DNA of 64,000 nucleotides, from NCBI RefSeq assembly GCF_014303735.1, contig NZ_CP060296.1:1871501-1935500 (forward strand). Direction: 5' to 3'. Shown piece after piece: positions 10,021 through 18,883 of the stretch. A program made the translations under genes and the position numbers. Origin of the DNA: Variovorax sp. PAMC28562 (GTDB lineage: Bacteria; Pseudomonadota; Gammaproteobacteria; Burkholderiales; Burkholderiaceae_C). How positions within the stretch are numbered: position 1 is the stretch's first letter; every line of letters starts with the position of its first letter. Below the pieces are notes generated by a model. That model worked only from the letters and a program-made list of their open reading frames with translations, did not search any database and was not told the DNA's origin.

Positions 10021-11241
10021 ATGAAGATACTTCGCCTCAAGCCCGGTAAAGAGCGCTCTCTCGCACGCCGGCACCCCTGGATCTTTGAATCGGCGATCGC
10101 CCGCGGTTCGGCCGATGCAGGCGAAACCGTGCGCGTCGAATCGCATGAAGGCCAGTTTCTGGCTTGGGCCGCTTTCAGCCCGATATCGAAAATCCGCGCG
10201 CGGGCCTGGAGCTTCGTCGAGGCGCAGCGCATCGATGCTGGCTTTCTGGCGTCGCTGTGCAAGAAGGCGGTCGATGCGCGCTCGCTGTTCGACATCCGCA
10301 GCGACGGCATGCGGCTGGTGCATGGCGAGGCCGACGGGCTCCCGGGACTCATCGTCGACCGTTACGGCGACACGCTGGTGGCGCAGTTTCTGTCGGCGGG
10401 CGTGGAGCGCTGGAAAGACGTGCTGGCGGATGCGCTGTTGAAGGCGACCGGGCTCGCACGGCTCTACGAGCGTTCCGACGCCAATGGCCGGGAGCGCGAA
10501 GGGCTGAAGCCGGTCACGGGCTGGCTGCGCGGGGCGGACGAGGGGGGCGGTTCCGGGGACACGGTCCGCGCGATCCGGGAGCACGGCTGGCAGCTGTCGC
10601 TCGACATCGCGACCGGCCACAAGACTGGCTTCTATCTCGACCAGCGCGACAGCCGCCAGCGCTTTGCCGAACTTGCCCAGCACCGCAAGTTTCGACGCGT
10701 GCTCAACTGCTTTTGCTACACGGGTGGTTTCACCGTCGCAGCACTGGCCGGGTTGAAGGCGGCCGGCGCGCTCGAAGGCGCCGAGCTGACGTCGGTCGAT
10801 TCGTCGTTGCCCGCCCTGGAAATGGCGCGTGCCAACGTGGCGCTCAACGGTTTCGAAGCCGCAGACACCCGCTTTCTGGATGCCGACGTCAACGCCACGC
10901 TGCGCCGCTTCATCGAAGAGGGCCAGACTTTCGATGCGATCGTGCTCGACCCGCCGAAATTCGCGCCCACCATCGCGCACGCCGAGCGCGCCGCACGCGC
11001 CTACAAGGACATCAACCGGTTGGCCCTCAAACTGCTGGTCCCGGGCGGCGTGCTGTTGACGTTTTCATGTTCGGGTGGCATTGGCGCCGACTTGTTCCAC
11101 AAGATCGTCGCCGGGGCCGGTATCGACGCCGGGGTCGATGGCTACATCAGCGAGCGTCTGGGCGCGGCGCCCGATCACCCGATGACGATCGAGTTTCCGG
11201 AAGGCGAGTACTTGAAGGGGCTGCTCGTCGTACGCAAATAG
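10021..11241 (+). CDS. rlmI: Class I rRNA (cytosine-5) methyltransferase, RlmI-like
   Basis: A 406-residue SAM-dependent methyltransferase resembling RlmI, which makes m5C1962 in 23S rRNA. An N-terminal PUA-like domain (KPGKERSLARRHPWIFESAI) precedes the Rossmann domain. Motifs visible are NCFCYTGGFTVAAL (SAM site), VLDPPKFAP (motif IV) and TFSCSGGI with the Cys of motif VI. It begins with ATG directly after a -10-like GACAAT and CGGCGT, with no Shine-Dalgarno. Position-specific activity is inferred from family similarity. Confidence 0.85.
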   Translation: MKILRLKPGKERSLARRHPWIFESAIARGSADAGETVRVESHEGQFLAWAAFSPISKIRARAWSFVEAQRIDAGFLASLCKKAVDARSLFDIRSDGMRLVHGEADGLPGLIVDRYGDTLVAQFLSAGVERWKDVLADALLKATGLARLYERSDANGREREGLKPVTGWLRGADEGGGSGDTVRAIREHGWQLSLDIATGHKTGFYLDQRDSRQRFAELAQHRKFRRVLNCFCYTGGFTVAALAGLKAAGALEGAELTSVDSSLPALEMARANVALNGFEAADTRFLDADVNATLRRFIEEGQTFDAIVLDPPKFAPTIAHAERAARAYKDINRLALKLLVPGGVLLTFSCSGGIGADLFHKIVAGAGIDAGVDGYISERLGAAPDHPMTIEFPEGEYLKGLLVVRK

Positions 11242-11363
11242 CGGTTGCTGTCGGCACGACGCATGCATTGGATGTCCTTTCCTTGGCGCCACGCTGTGGT
11301 GCTGGCTAAACTTCCGCCTCTCCCGTTTTCAGCCCCCCGCTTTTCCCTTGACCGGAGCAATTC

Positions 11364-12422
11364 ATGGCCCTTATCCCCGCCACCATCCTCACCGGCTTTC
11401 TCGGCTCCGGCAAAACCACCCTGCTCAAGCGCATCCTGACCGAGGCGCACGGCCAGAAGATCGCGGTGATCGAGAACGAATTCGGTGAAGAGAACATCGA
11501 CAGCGACATCCTCGTCACCGAGTCGAAAGAGCAGATCATCCAGATGAGCAACGGCTGCGTCTGCTGCACCATCCGCGAAGACCTGCGCGAAGCCTTGCAA
11601 CTGCTGGCCTCCAAGAAGCGCCAGGGGCTGCTCGACTTCGACCGCGTGGTGATCGAAACGACCGGTCTGGCCGATCCGGGCCCGGTGGCGCAGACGTTTT
11701 TCATGGACGACGAGATCGCCGAGAGTTATCTGCTCGACTCGATCCTGACGTTGGTCGATGCCAAGCATGCGCCGCAGCAGCTCAACGACCGGCAGGAAGC
11801 GCGCCGCCAGGTGGGCTTTGCCGACCAGATCTTCATCAGCAAGAGCGAACTGGTCTCGGCCGAAGAAACCGAGGCGCTGATCCATCGCCTGAAGCACATG
11901 AACCCGCGGGCGCCGCAGCAGAAAGTGCACTTCGGCGAAGTGCCGCTGGCTAGCGTGTTCGACCTGCGCGGCTTCAACTTGAACGCCAAGCTCGACATCG
12001 ACCCTGATTTCCTGAAAGAGGAAGACGACGCGCACGCAGGCCACGATCATGACCACGCACACGGGGAGAGCTGCGATCACCCGTCGCATGCCAACGAAGG
12101 TCACGGCCACCATCACCACCATGACGATGACGTCAAAAGCTTCGTCTACCGGGCCGATCGCGCCTTCGATGCTGCGAAGCTGGAAGACTTCCTGGGCGCC
12201 ATCGTCAATATCTACGGGCCGCGCATGCTGCGCTACAAAGGCGTGCTGAGCATGAAGGGCACCGACCGCAAGGTGATCTTCCAGGGCGTGCACCAGTTGA
12301 TGGGCAGCGACCTGGGGCCCGAGTGGGGCGCGGACGAAGTGCGCCAGAGCCGGATGGTGTTCATCGGTATCGAACTTCCGCGTGAAATTCTCGAACAGGG
12401 CCTAGATCAGTGTCTCGTTTGA
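11364..12422 (+). CDS. CobW/G3E-family GTPase, putative metallochaperone
   Basis: A 352-residue P-loop GTPase of the COG0523 group (YjiA, ZigA, CobW), thought to deliver metals such as zinc to client enzymes. Walker A GFLGSGKTT is at residues 11-19, and the metal-binding CxCC motif is in NGCVCCTIRED near residue 70. A long His/Asp-rich loop occupies about residues 222-258, followed by the CobW C-terminal domain (GVLSMKGTDRKVIFQGVHQL). No Zur-like palindrome is obvious in the 120 bases upstream. It stands alone between the methyltransferase and the DksA-like gene. Confidence 0.9.
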   Translation: MALIPATILTGFLGSGKTTLLKRILTEAHGQKIAVIENEFGEENIDSDILVTESKEQIIQMSNGCVCCTIREDLREALQLLASKKRQGLLDFDRVVIETTGLADPGPVAQTFFMDDEIAESYLLDSILTLVDAKHAPQQLNDRQEARRQVGFADQIFISKSELVSAEETEALIHRLKHMNPRAPQQKVHFGEVPLASVFDLRGFNLNAKLDIDPDFLKEEDDAHAGHDHDHAHGESCDHPSHANEGHGHHHHHDDDVKSFVYRADRAFDAAKLEDFLGAIVNIYGPRMLRYKGVLSMKGTDRKVIFQGVHQLMGSDLGPEWGADEVRQSRMVFIGIELPREILEQGLDQCLV

Positions 12423-12444
12423 GCGGACCTTTGCTTTCAGCGCA

Positions 12445-12471
12445 TTGACTTTCGGCTTCTCTATATACAAT
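12445..12471 (+). promoter_or_regulatory. Probable promoter of the DksA-like gene
   Basis: A -35-like TTGACT (12445-12450) and -10-like TACAAT (12466-12471) are separated by 15 bases, slightly short. It leaves a leader of about 140 bases before the GTG start at 12621, with small hairpins such as GCCC-TTTG-GGGC. No terminator is visible in that leader. Confidence 0.45.
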
Positions 12472-12620
12472 CGCCCGCCTGTTCCGGCGACGTGCTTTGG
12501 CCCTTTGGGGCTGAGGTATGGCTTCAGGCACAGGAGAGAGCGAGTTTTTGGCGTGTTTTCAGAGGTATAACCCCTGAGCCGCCAAGGGCGAGCATCCTGA
12601 CTACATGGGAGGAGACACCC

Positions 12621-13577
12621 GTGAAAGCGCGTTCCAGTTCGTCCAAGGAGCCAGCCACCGTGAAGAAACCTGTCGTTCAGGCCAAGTCTGCTTCAAAGCC
12701 CGCCGCGTCCAAGCCGGCGGTCTCCAAGCCGGCGGCGTCGGCGACTAAAAAAGCTTCGGCAACGGCTCCCGCGCCAGCCAAAAAAACCGCTGTCTCGGAC
12801 AAGTCCGCGAAATCCACGATCACGACCACCACCGCGGCGGCGTCTTCTCCTTCCAAATCGGTGGGCCGGCCCGCCGATTCATCTTCTCCTTCGATTCCCA
12901 TGAAAAAAACGGCTGCTGCCTCCCTTCCCACCACGCCGACCCCGGTGATGCCGATCACCACCATCGCCGCCACGCCCGTGCCGGCGCGCGGTGGCCGGGT
13001 GTCGCGGTTGTCGCAACTCACGGTGCCTTCGATGCCGCAATCGATCGCTTCGACGGCTGCCAAGTCGAGCTTCTCGCAGATCGTGTCGACGGCCCTGGTG
13101 CCGCCGCCGCCGGTCGCGGTCAAGAAAGACCCGAAGTTGCTGAACAACTGGAAGACCAAGACGGCCGAACAGTTGGTCGATGCCGAAGTCATCGCGATGC
13201 CCGACGCGGAGTACATGAACGACAAGCAGATGGCGTTTTTTCGCCTGAAGCTGCAGGAACTGAAGCGCGGCATTCTCGAAAACGCGGGTGAAACCACCGA
13301 GCATCTGCGCGAAGACACCGTCGTCGTACCCGATCCGGCCGACCGCGCCACCATCGAAGAAGAGCACGCTCTCGAACTGCGCACCCGCGACCGCGAACGC
13401 AAGCTGCTGAAGAAAATCGAACAATCGATCCAGCGCATCGACTCCGGCGACTACGGCTACTGCGATGAAACCGGCGAGCCGATCGGTGTCGGCCGGCTGC
13501 TGGCCCGCCCGACCGCCACGCTGTCGCTCGAAGCGCAACAGCGCCGCGAACTCAAGCAGAAAATGTTTGGCGACTAA
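12621..13577 (+). CDS. dksA: DksA-family RNA polymerase-binding protein with long N-terminal extension
   Basis: About 318 residues from GTG 12621, chosen because GGGAGGAG (12607-12614) precedes it. A longer frame to 12492 has no ribosome site. DksA binds the RNA polymerase secondary channel and mediates the (p)ppGpp response. The C-terminal 130 residues are DksA-like: MNDKQMAFFRLKLQELK, the coiled-coil with DPADRATIEEE, then GDYGYCDETGEPIGVGRLL. E. coli DksA is about 151 residues. Here the first 170 are low-complexity Ala/Ser/Pro/Lys. Only one of the four zinc-finger cysteines remains, the rest being replaced (CDET...), a degenerate finger known in related proteobacteria. Confidence 0.82.
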   Translation: MKARSSSSKEPATVKKPVVQAKSASKPAASKPAVSKPAASATKKASATAPAPAKKTAVSDKSAKSTITTTTAAASSPSKSVGRPADSSSPSIPMKKTAAASLPTTPTPVMPITTIAATPVPARGGRVSRLSQLTVPSMPQSIASTAAKSSFSQIVSTALVPPPPVAVKKDPKLLNNWKTKTAEQLVDAEVIAMPDAEYMNDKQMAFFRLKLQELKRGILENAGETTEHLREDTVVVPDPADRATIEEEHALELRTRDRERKLLKKIEQSIQRIDSGDYGYCDETGEPIGVGRLLARPTATLSLEAQQRRELKQKMFGD

Positions 13578-13635
13578 GCCGGCTGACAAAACTCCTTCCC
13601 CTTCCCGATTCCCCGTCCAAAATCCGCGCGCACTC

Positions 13636-15276
13636 ATGGCCAAGGAAGAACCCGGTCGACTTTTGTCCAAGGTGGCCAAGTTCGTCCGCAATCCGCTGAA
13701 GGATTGGTCGGAACTCGACGCGCAGGATTCGGCTGCACCTGACAACGGCTACAGCCGCGAGATGCTGAAGGAAATGATCGAACGGCGGCAGCGCAACGAC
13801 TTCGTGCGTCGCCGCGAATTCGACATGCTGCGCAAGCTGCGGCGCCGCGACGCCGCCGGCGGGCGCGACGACGGCGGCACGCCGTCGCAGTTCAACGTCA
13901 GCAGCACCTCCGGTAAGACCGAGGGCCGCGCGCTCACGCTCAAGAAGATCGACGAGATCGAAGAGCAGATGTCGCAGCAATGGTGGAAAAGCCGCGGGCC
14001 CGCGAGTGACGGCGCAGCGGCGCTCCCCGTTCCGGGTTCCGGTCCGGAAGTGCCCGCCGACATGGCGGGGGAACATGTGCGTGCGTACGCCGACACCGTT
14101 CCCGGTGTCACGCCTCACGATAGCGCGCAGGGTGATTCGGCTTCGGCGGGCAGGTCGAGCGACGGCGACGCGTCGCACGCCGGGCGGCAGGTTTATGAAA
14201 GTGGCATCGAGGAAGCGGCCATTCGTTTTGCACAAAGCGATGACACCGGTGCCGAAGCGATCCTGCTGCAGACCTTGGCGCCCGATAGCGCGCAGGCCGA
14301 GCACAACCACAGCTGGCTCGCACTGCTCGACCTGTACCGCGCCACGGGCGATTCCGAAAAGTTCGTTGCCGCCAATACGCGCTATGCGCAGCGCTTCAAG
14401 CGGCAGGGGCCGGAGTGGGTTTCGCTGCGTTCGCTGGCGCGTGACCTGCAAGTGGCCGCTAGCGTTGCGCAGAATTCAGCCGACGCCGATCGGCCGCTTG
14501 GTGTGGCCGACTGGTTCGCTCCGGCGGTTCTGACGCGCCCTTCGCTCGGCGAACTGACGCGTGCACTTGCCGCAGCGACCGGTCCGAAGTGGACGCTCGA
14601 CTGGCGTGCCCTTCGCAACATCGACGAGGAAGCAGCTGCACCGTTGAAGGCGCTGCTTGCGCATTGGGCCGATTCCGCCGTGCAGATTCAGTTCGTCGGC
14701 ATGGGCCACTTGACCGCGGTGCTGGAGCAGGCCACGCCGTCGAACGAGCGCACGGTCGATGCCATCTGGTGGCAGTTGCGCATGGAAGCGCTGCGTGTGA
14801 TGCATGCGGCCGACGACTTCGAACTGGTCGCGCTCAACTACTGCATCACCTACGAAGTGTCGCCACCGCCATGGATCGACCCCAAGGGAGAATTCGCGTC
14901 GATCGAGGTGGTCACCGAAGCGCCAAAACCACAGAGGCCGGCGGCGCCGTCGCTCACGCTCGCCAGCTTGAGCGACGAAGTGCCGGTCGACATCGGCCCG
15001 AAGCTGCCCTCGCTCATCGGTGAACTGACGGGTGAGTCGGCGGCGGTCTGGCAACGGCTGGATGCCGAACTGGCCGACGCGGTGGCGCCGACGATTTCGT
15101 GCGCGGCGCTGGTTCGCATCGACTTTGCCGCGGCGGGTACGCTTCTGAATTGGGTGACAGCACGCGACGAGCGCGGTCAGCGCGTGCAGTTCGTCGATGC
15201 GCACCGGCTCGTCACAGCGTTTTTCGGCGTCATCGGCATCGCCGACCATGCTGCGGTTTCGCCACGCCAACACTGA
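13636..15276 (+). CDS. STAS-like double-domain protein with TPR-like region
   Basis: A 546-residue soluble protein, start ATG 13636 (MAKEEPGRLLSK). The N-terminal 140 residues are charged and predicted mostly helical (EMIERRQRNDFVRRREF). A low-complexity linker leads to a TPR- or FimV-like segment (SWLALLDLYRATGDSEKFVAANTRYAQR, about residues 225-260). Two STAS-like beta-alpha modules follow, roughly 290-375 (LTRALAAATGPKWTLDW) and 455-540 (CAALVRIDFAAAGTLLNW). STAS domains act in anti-sigma-antagonist switches or lipid transport (MlaB). No Ser/Thr phosphosite of the SpoIIAA kind is evident. Function is not known; a conserved neighbour of hslVU is all the context gives. Confidence 0.6.
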   Translation: MAKEEPGRLLSKVAKFVRNPLKDWSELDAQDSAAPDNGYSREMLKEMIERRQRNDFVRRREFDMLRKLRRRDAAGGRDDGGTPSQFNVSSTSGKTEGRALTLKKIDEIEEQMSQQWWKSRGPASDGAAALPVPGSGPEVPADMAGEHVRAYADTVPGVTPHDSAQGDSASAGRSSDGDASHAGRQVYESGIEEAAIRFAQSDDTGAEAILLQTLAPDSAQAEHNHSWLALLDLYRATGDSEKFVAANTRYAQRFKRQGPEWVSLRSLARDLQVAASVAQNSADADRPLGVADWFAPAVLTRPSLGELTRALAAATGPKWTLDWRALRNIDEEAAAPLKALLAHWADSAVQIQFVGMGHLTAVLEQATPSNERTVDAIWWQLRMEALRVMHAADDFELVALNYCITYEVSPPPWIDPKGEFASIEVVTEAPKPQRPAAPSLTLASLSDEVPVDIGPKLPSLIGELTGESAAVWQRLDAELADAVAPTISCAALVRIDFAAAGTLLNWVTARDERGQRVQFVDAHRLVTAFFGVIGIADHAAVSPRQH

Positions 15277-15329
15277 CCGGCATTGAGCCCGGTCAGAGTC
15301 CGGCGGGACATAACCCCGCTGTGAGAGGG

Positions 15330-15357
15330 CTTGAAAAATCCCTGCGTCGTCCTATCT
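15330..15357 (+). promoter_or_regulatory. Probable sigma-32 heat-shock promoter of hslVU
   Basis: CTTGAAA (15330-15336) matches the sigma-32 -35 exactly. After 13 bases, TCCTATCT (15350-15357) matches the -10 consensus CCCCATNT at six of eight positions. Transcription would begin near 15363-15365, at the hslV start codon itself, so the mRNA would be leaderless. Confidence 0.65.
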
Positions 15358-15364
15358 TGTTCCG

Positions 15365-15910
15365 ATGGAACAGTTTCACGGCACCACCATCGTCAGCGTG
15401 CGCCGCAAGACCGCCGCTGGCGACCAAGTCGCGATCGGTGGTGACGGGCAGGTCACGCTCGGCAATATCGTCATCAAGGGCACTGCGCGCAAAGTGCGGC
15501 GGCTCTATCACGGCAAGGTGATTGCTGGGTTCGCCGGCGCCACGGCCGATGCTTTCACGCTCTTCGAGCGCTTCGAGGCCAAGCTCGAAAAGCACCAGGG
15601 CAACCTGACCCGCGCTGCGGTCGAACTCACCAAGGACTGGCGTACCGACCGCGTGCTGCGCAAGCTCGAAGCCATGTTGGCGGTCGCCGACGCCACCACC
15701 TCGCTCATCATCACCGGCAACGGCGACGTGCTCGAACCCGAAAGTGGCGTGATCGCGATCGGTTCCGGCGGGCCGTATGCCCAGTCGGCCGCCAAGGCGT
15801 TGCTCGACAACACCGATCTCACCGCAGAGCAGATCGTCAAGAAATCGCTGGAGATCGCCGGCGAACTTTGCATTTATACGAACATGAACCACACGGTCGA
15901 GACGCTCTGA
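15365..15910 (+). CDS. hslV: ATP-dependent protease subunit HslV (ClpQ)
   Basis: A 181-residue threonine peptidase that forms the double hexamer core of the HslUV protease in the cytoplasm. The propeptide MEQFHG is removed to expose catalytic Thr7 (TTIVSVRR). Conserved proteasome-beta-like segments include [32 protein letters not shown] and [18 protein letters not shown]. The start ATG lacks a Shine-Dalgarno and sits where the sigma-32 promoter would initiate. hslU follows after 27 bases as its partner. Confidence 0.97.
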   Translation: MEQFHGTTIVSVRRKTAAGDQVAIGGDGQVTLGNIVIKGTARKVRRLYHGKVIAGFAGATADAFTLFERFEAKLEKHQGNLTRAAVELTKDWRTDRVLRKLEAMLAVADATTSLIITGNGDVLEPESGVIAIGSGGPYAQSAAKALLDNTDLTAEQIVKKSLEIAGELCIYTNMNHTVETL

Positions 15911-15937
15911 ACCGGCACAGACAGAGAAAAGCACGCC

Positions 15938-17260
15938 ATGTCCATGACGCCCCAGGAAATCGTTTCCGAACTCGACAACCACATCGTCGGCCAGCCCGAC
16001 GCCAAGCGTGCCGTCGCCATCGCGCTGCGCAATCGCTGGCGCCGGCAGCAGGTCGAGGGTTCGCTGCGCTCTGAAATTACGCCCAAGAACATCCTGATGA
16101 TCGGCCCGACGGGCGTCGGTAAAACCGAGATCGCGCGCCGGCTCGCACGCCTTGCCGACGCGCCGTTCATCAAGGTCGAAGCCACCAAGTTCACCGAGGT
16201 CGGCTATGTAGGCAAAGACGTCGATTCGATCATTCGCGACTTGGCTGAAATTGCCGTGAAGCAGACCCGTGAGAGCGAAAGCGCGAAGGTGCGGACGCGC
16301 GCCGAAGACGCAGCCGAAGACCGCATTCTGGACGTGCTGCTGCCGCCCGCACGCACGGCCGAAGGCGCGGTGCCCGATACCGCCAACACCACGCGCCAGG
16401 CCTTTCGCAAGAAGCTGCGCGAGCACGCGCTCGACGACAAGGACATCGAACTGGACTTGGCCGAAACCCGCGCGCCGCTCGAAATCATGGGCCCGGCCGG
16501 CATGGAAGAAATGACCGAGCAGCTCAAGGGCATGTTCGGCCAGATGGGCCAGACCAAACGCAAGACGCGCAAGCTGAAGATCGCGGAAGCGATGCGCCTG
16601 CTGATCGACGAAGAGGCCGCCAAGCTGGTCAACGAAGACGACATTCGGGCGCAGGCGATCACCAACGCCGAGCAGAACGGCATCGTTTTCATCGACGAGA
16701 TCGACAAGGTGGCCACGCGCAGCGAAGCACAGGGCACCGACGTGTCGCGCCAAGGCGTGCAGCGCGACTTGCTGCCGCTGGTCGAAGGCACTGCGGTGAG
16801 CACCAAGTACGGTGTGATTCGCACCGATCACATCCTGTTCATCGCGAGCGGCGCTTTCCATCTGAGCAAGCCGAGCGATCTGATTCCGGAGTTGCAGGGG
16901 CGCTTTCCGATTCGCGTCGAACTGCAATCGTTGTCGATCGCCGATTTCGAAAGCATCCTGATGCAGACGCGTGCCTCGTTGGTCAAGCAATACCAGGCGC
17001 TGCTCGCGACCGAGGGCGTCACGCTCGAGTTCACGCCGGATGGCATCCAACGGTTGGCGAGCATCGCCTTCGAAGTCAACGAGCGCACCGAGAACATCGG
17101 CGCGCGTCGTTTGTCGACGGTGATGGAGCGTCTGCTCGACGAGGTGAGCTTCGGCGCGACCCAACTCGAAGGCCAGTCGATTCACATCGACGCCGCTTAC
17201 GTCGACACCCGACTTGCGGCACTAAGTCACGACGAAGACCTTTCGCGATTCATTCTTTGA
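15938..17260 (+). CDS. hslU: ATP-dependent protease ATPase subunit HslU (ClpY)
   Basis: A 440-residue AAA+ unfoldase that feeds substrates to HslV. The N-terminal [17 protein letters not shown] leads to Walker [10 protein letters not shown] (residues 56-64). The inserted I-domain covers about 110-240, Walker B is IVFIDEIDK near 250, and the C-terminal sensor-2 region holds [17 protein letters not shown]. Length equals the usual 440-450. The C-terminus ends in SRFIL, and a hydrophobic tail like this is what docks into HslV. Confidence 0.97.
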   Translation: MSMTPQEIVSELDNHIVGQPDAKRAVAIALRNRWRRQQVEGSLRSEITPKNILMIGPTGVGKTEIARRLARLADAPFIKVEATKFTEVGYVGKDVDSIIRDLAEIAVKQTRESESAKVRTRAEDAAEDRILDVLLPPARTAEGAVPDTANTTRQAFRKKLREHALDDKDIELDLAETRAPLEIMGPAGMEEMTEQLKGMFGQMGQTKRKTRKLKIAEAMRLLIDEEAAKLVNEDDIRAQAITNAEQNGIVFIDEIDKVATRSEAQGTDVSRQGVQRDLLPLVEGTAVSTKYGVIRTDHILFIASGAFHLSKPSDLIPELQGRFPIRVELQSLSIADFESILMQTRASLVKQYQALLATEGVTLEFTPDGIQRLASIAFEVNERTENIGARRLSTVMERLLDEVSFGATQLEGQSIHIDAAYVDTRLAALSHDEDLSRFIL

Positions 17261-17266
17261 AGTAGG

Positions 17267-17283
17267 GCGCCGCAACGGCGCTT
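17267..17283 (+). terminator. Possible weak terminator after hslU
   Basis: A perfect 6-bp hairpin GCGCCG-CAA-CGGCGC (17267-17281) starts six bases after the hslU stop. Only two T residues follow, so intrinsic termination would be weak. It may instead stabilise the mRNA end. Confidence 0.35.
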
Positions 17284-17427
17284 CACGCATCACATGCAGT
17301 GCGTGAGCTAAGTGCTTCATTTGCAACGATTTTCAGTACTTCGACTGTTCAAAAGTACAGCTAAGTCGTTGATTCCATTACAAAATTCTCCGCAAGGGCC
17401 TTCTTGCGCAGGTGTTCCTTCCTGATA

Positions 17428-17462
17428 AAGTGGCGAAAAGTGCATATAAGTGGGAAAAAGTG
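17428..17462 (+). promoter_or_regulatory. MraZ operator: four AAGTG boxes at 10-base period
   Basis: AAGTG occurs at 17428, 17438, 17448 and 17458, exactly 10 bases apart, so all boxes face the same side of the helix. Three are preceded by A and one by T, matching the AAAGTG-type repeats described for MraZ targets in front of dcw operons. The repeats lie 57 bases before the mraZ start. A -10-like TATAAG (17445-17450) is embedded in them, so binding would block transcription. Confidence 0.75.
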
Positions 17463-17518
17463 TCGCCCGACATCCGTAGTGGATGTCGGAGACGTCTCAC
17501 AACCAAGGTTTTGTTCTC

Positions 17519-17947
17519 GTGTTTCAAGGCGCTTCATCGCTCAGTCTGGATGCCAAAGGGAGGCTCGCGGTGCCGACCCGGCATCGTGACGTTCTGAGCG
17601 CGACGGCGGCCGGCCACCTCACCATCACCAAGCACCCGCACGGTTGCCTCATGGTGTTCCCCCGCCCGGAGTGGGAAAAATTTCGTGACCGCATCGCGGC
17701 GCTGCCGATGTCGGCGCAGTGGTGGAAGCGTGTCTTTCTCGGCAACGCGATGGATGTCGAAATGGACGGCACCGGCCGCGTGCTGGTGTCGCCCGAACTG
17801 CGCACCGCCACCGGCATCACGCGCGATGCACTGTTGCTCGGCATGGGCAACCACTTCGAGCTGTGGGACAAGGCGACGTACGACGCCAAGGAAGCCGAGG
17901 CCACGCAAGGCGACATGCCCGACGTGTTCCAGGACTTTTCGTTCTGA
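17519..17947 (+). CDS. mraZ: Division/cell wall cluster transcriptional repressor MraZ
   Basis: A 142-residue AbrB-like double-domain DNA-binding protein that represses the dcw operon. The start GTG 17519 gives [19 protein letters not shown], matching the usual MFxG N-terminus. An in-frame ATG at 17483 would add 12 atypical residues. Both DxxGR motifs are present: [15 protein letters not shown] and [14 protein letters not shown]. The AAGTG boxes upstream are its probable operator. It is the first gene of the division and cell-wall cluster. Confidence 0.93.
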   Translation: MFQGASSLSLDAKGRLAVPTRHRDVLSATAAGHLTITKHPHGCLMVFPRPEWEKFRDRIAALPMSAQWWKRVFLGNAMDVEMDGTGRVLVSPELRTATGITRDALLLGMGNHFELWDKATYDAKEAEATQGDMPDVFQDFSF

Positions 17948-17955
17948 GGCCGGCA

Positions 17956-18882
17956 GTGGAGCAGCCATGGACCCACACCACAGTCCTGTTGAAAGAAGCG
18001 TCCGACGCGCTTTTTGCCGACACGACATCGCTTGCGCGCGGCACCTACGTCGACGCGACGTTCGGGCGCGGTGGACATGCCCGGGCCATCCTGGCCCGGC
18101 TGGCGCCGGAAGGCAGGCTGATCGCATTCGACAAAGATGCGGAAGCGGTGGCCGAAGCAGCGCGCATCACCGATGCGCGTTTTTCTATCCGTCACCAGGG
18201 TTTCAAAGACCTGCGCGAGCTGCCTGCGGGCAGTGTCGCAGGCCTGCTGCTGGACCTCGGCGTGAGTTCGCCGCAGATCGACAACCCGGCGCGTGGTTTC
18301 TCATTTCGGTTCGACGGTCCGCTCGACATGCGCATGGACACCACGCGCGGCGAGAGCGTGTCCGACTGGCTGGCAACGGCCGACACTCAGCAGATTGCAG
18401 AGGTGATTCGTGACTATGGCGAAGAACGGTTTGCTGTTCAGATTGCAAAGGCGATTGATGCTCGCCGACAAGAACGGGGCCCAATTTCAACCACCACCGA
18501 GCTGGCCGACCTCGTGGCTGGCGCGGTCAAAACCCGCGAGCAGGGCCAGAACCCTGCAACGCGCACATTTCAGGCTCTTCGGATTTTCATCAACGCCGAG
18601 CTTGAAGAGCTGCAACAGGCGTTAGAGGCGAGCCTCACTGTGCTGCAACCCCAGGGGCGCCTCGCTGTGATCAGTTTCCATTCGCTGGAAGATCGCATCG
18701 TGAAGCAGTTCATCGCTAAACACTCGCGCGAGGTGTACGACCGCCGTGCTCCGTTTGCCGTGCCGCAGCCTATGAAATTGCAGGTGCTCGATCGCATCAA
18801 GCCGTCCGCGATCGAGGTGGCTGGCAACAAGCGTTCGCGCAGCGCCATCCTCCGCGTGGCCGAACGCACGGCGGTGAACTGA
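17956..18882 (+). CDS. rsmH: 16S rRNA (cytosine1402-N4)-methyltransferase RsmH
   Basis: A 308-residue SAM methyltransferase (formerly MraW) that modifies C1402 of 16S rRNA. GTG 17956 is chosen because it gives [15 protein letters not shown], the normal N-terminus. Motifs include [38 protein letters not shown] and [17 protein letters not shown]. It lies eight bases after mraZ, and ftsL begins two bases after its stop. Confidence 0.95.
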   Translation: MEQPWTHTTVLLKEASDALFADTTSLARGTYVDATFGRGGHARAILARLAPEGRLIAFDKDAEAVAEAARITDARFSIRHQGFKDLRELPAGSVAGLLLDLGVSSPQIDNPARGFSFRFDGPLDMRMDTTRGESVSDWLATADTQQIAEVIRDYGEERFAVQIAKAIDARRQERGPISTTTELADLVAGAVKTREQGQNPATRTFQALRIFINAELEELQQALEASLTVLQPQGRLAVISFHSLEDRIVKQFIAKHSREVYDRRAPFAVPQPMKLQVLDRIKPSAIEVAGNKRSRSAILRVAERTAVN

Positions 18883-18883
18883 C

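Noticed and set aside
12492..12620. Longer N-terminus for the DksA-like gene from 12492
   Set aside because: No ribosome site; the GTG at 12621 has a strong GGGAGGAG. The region is better explained as a leader.
17483..17518. Longer mraZ start at ATG 17483
   Set aside because: It adds 12 residues ([12 protein letters not shown]) absent from the MraZ family. The GTG at 17519 gives the normal FQGASS N-terminus.
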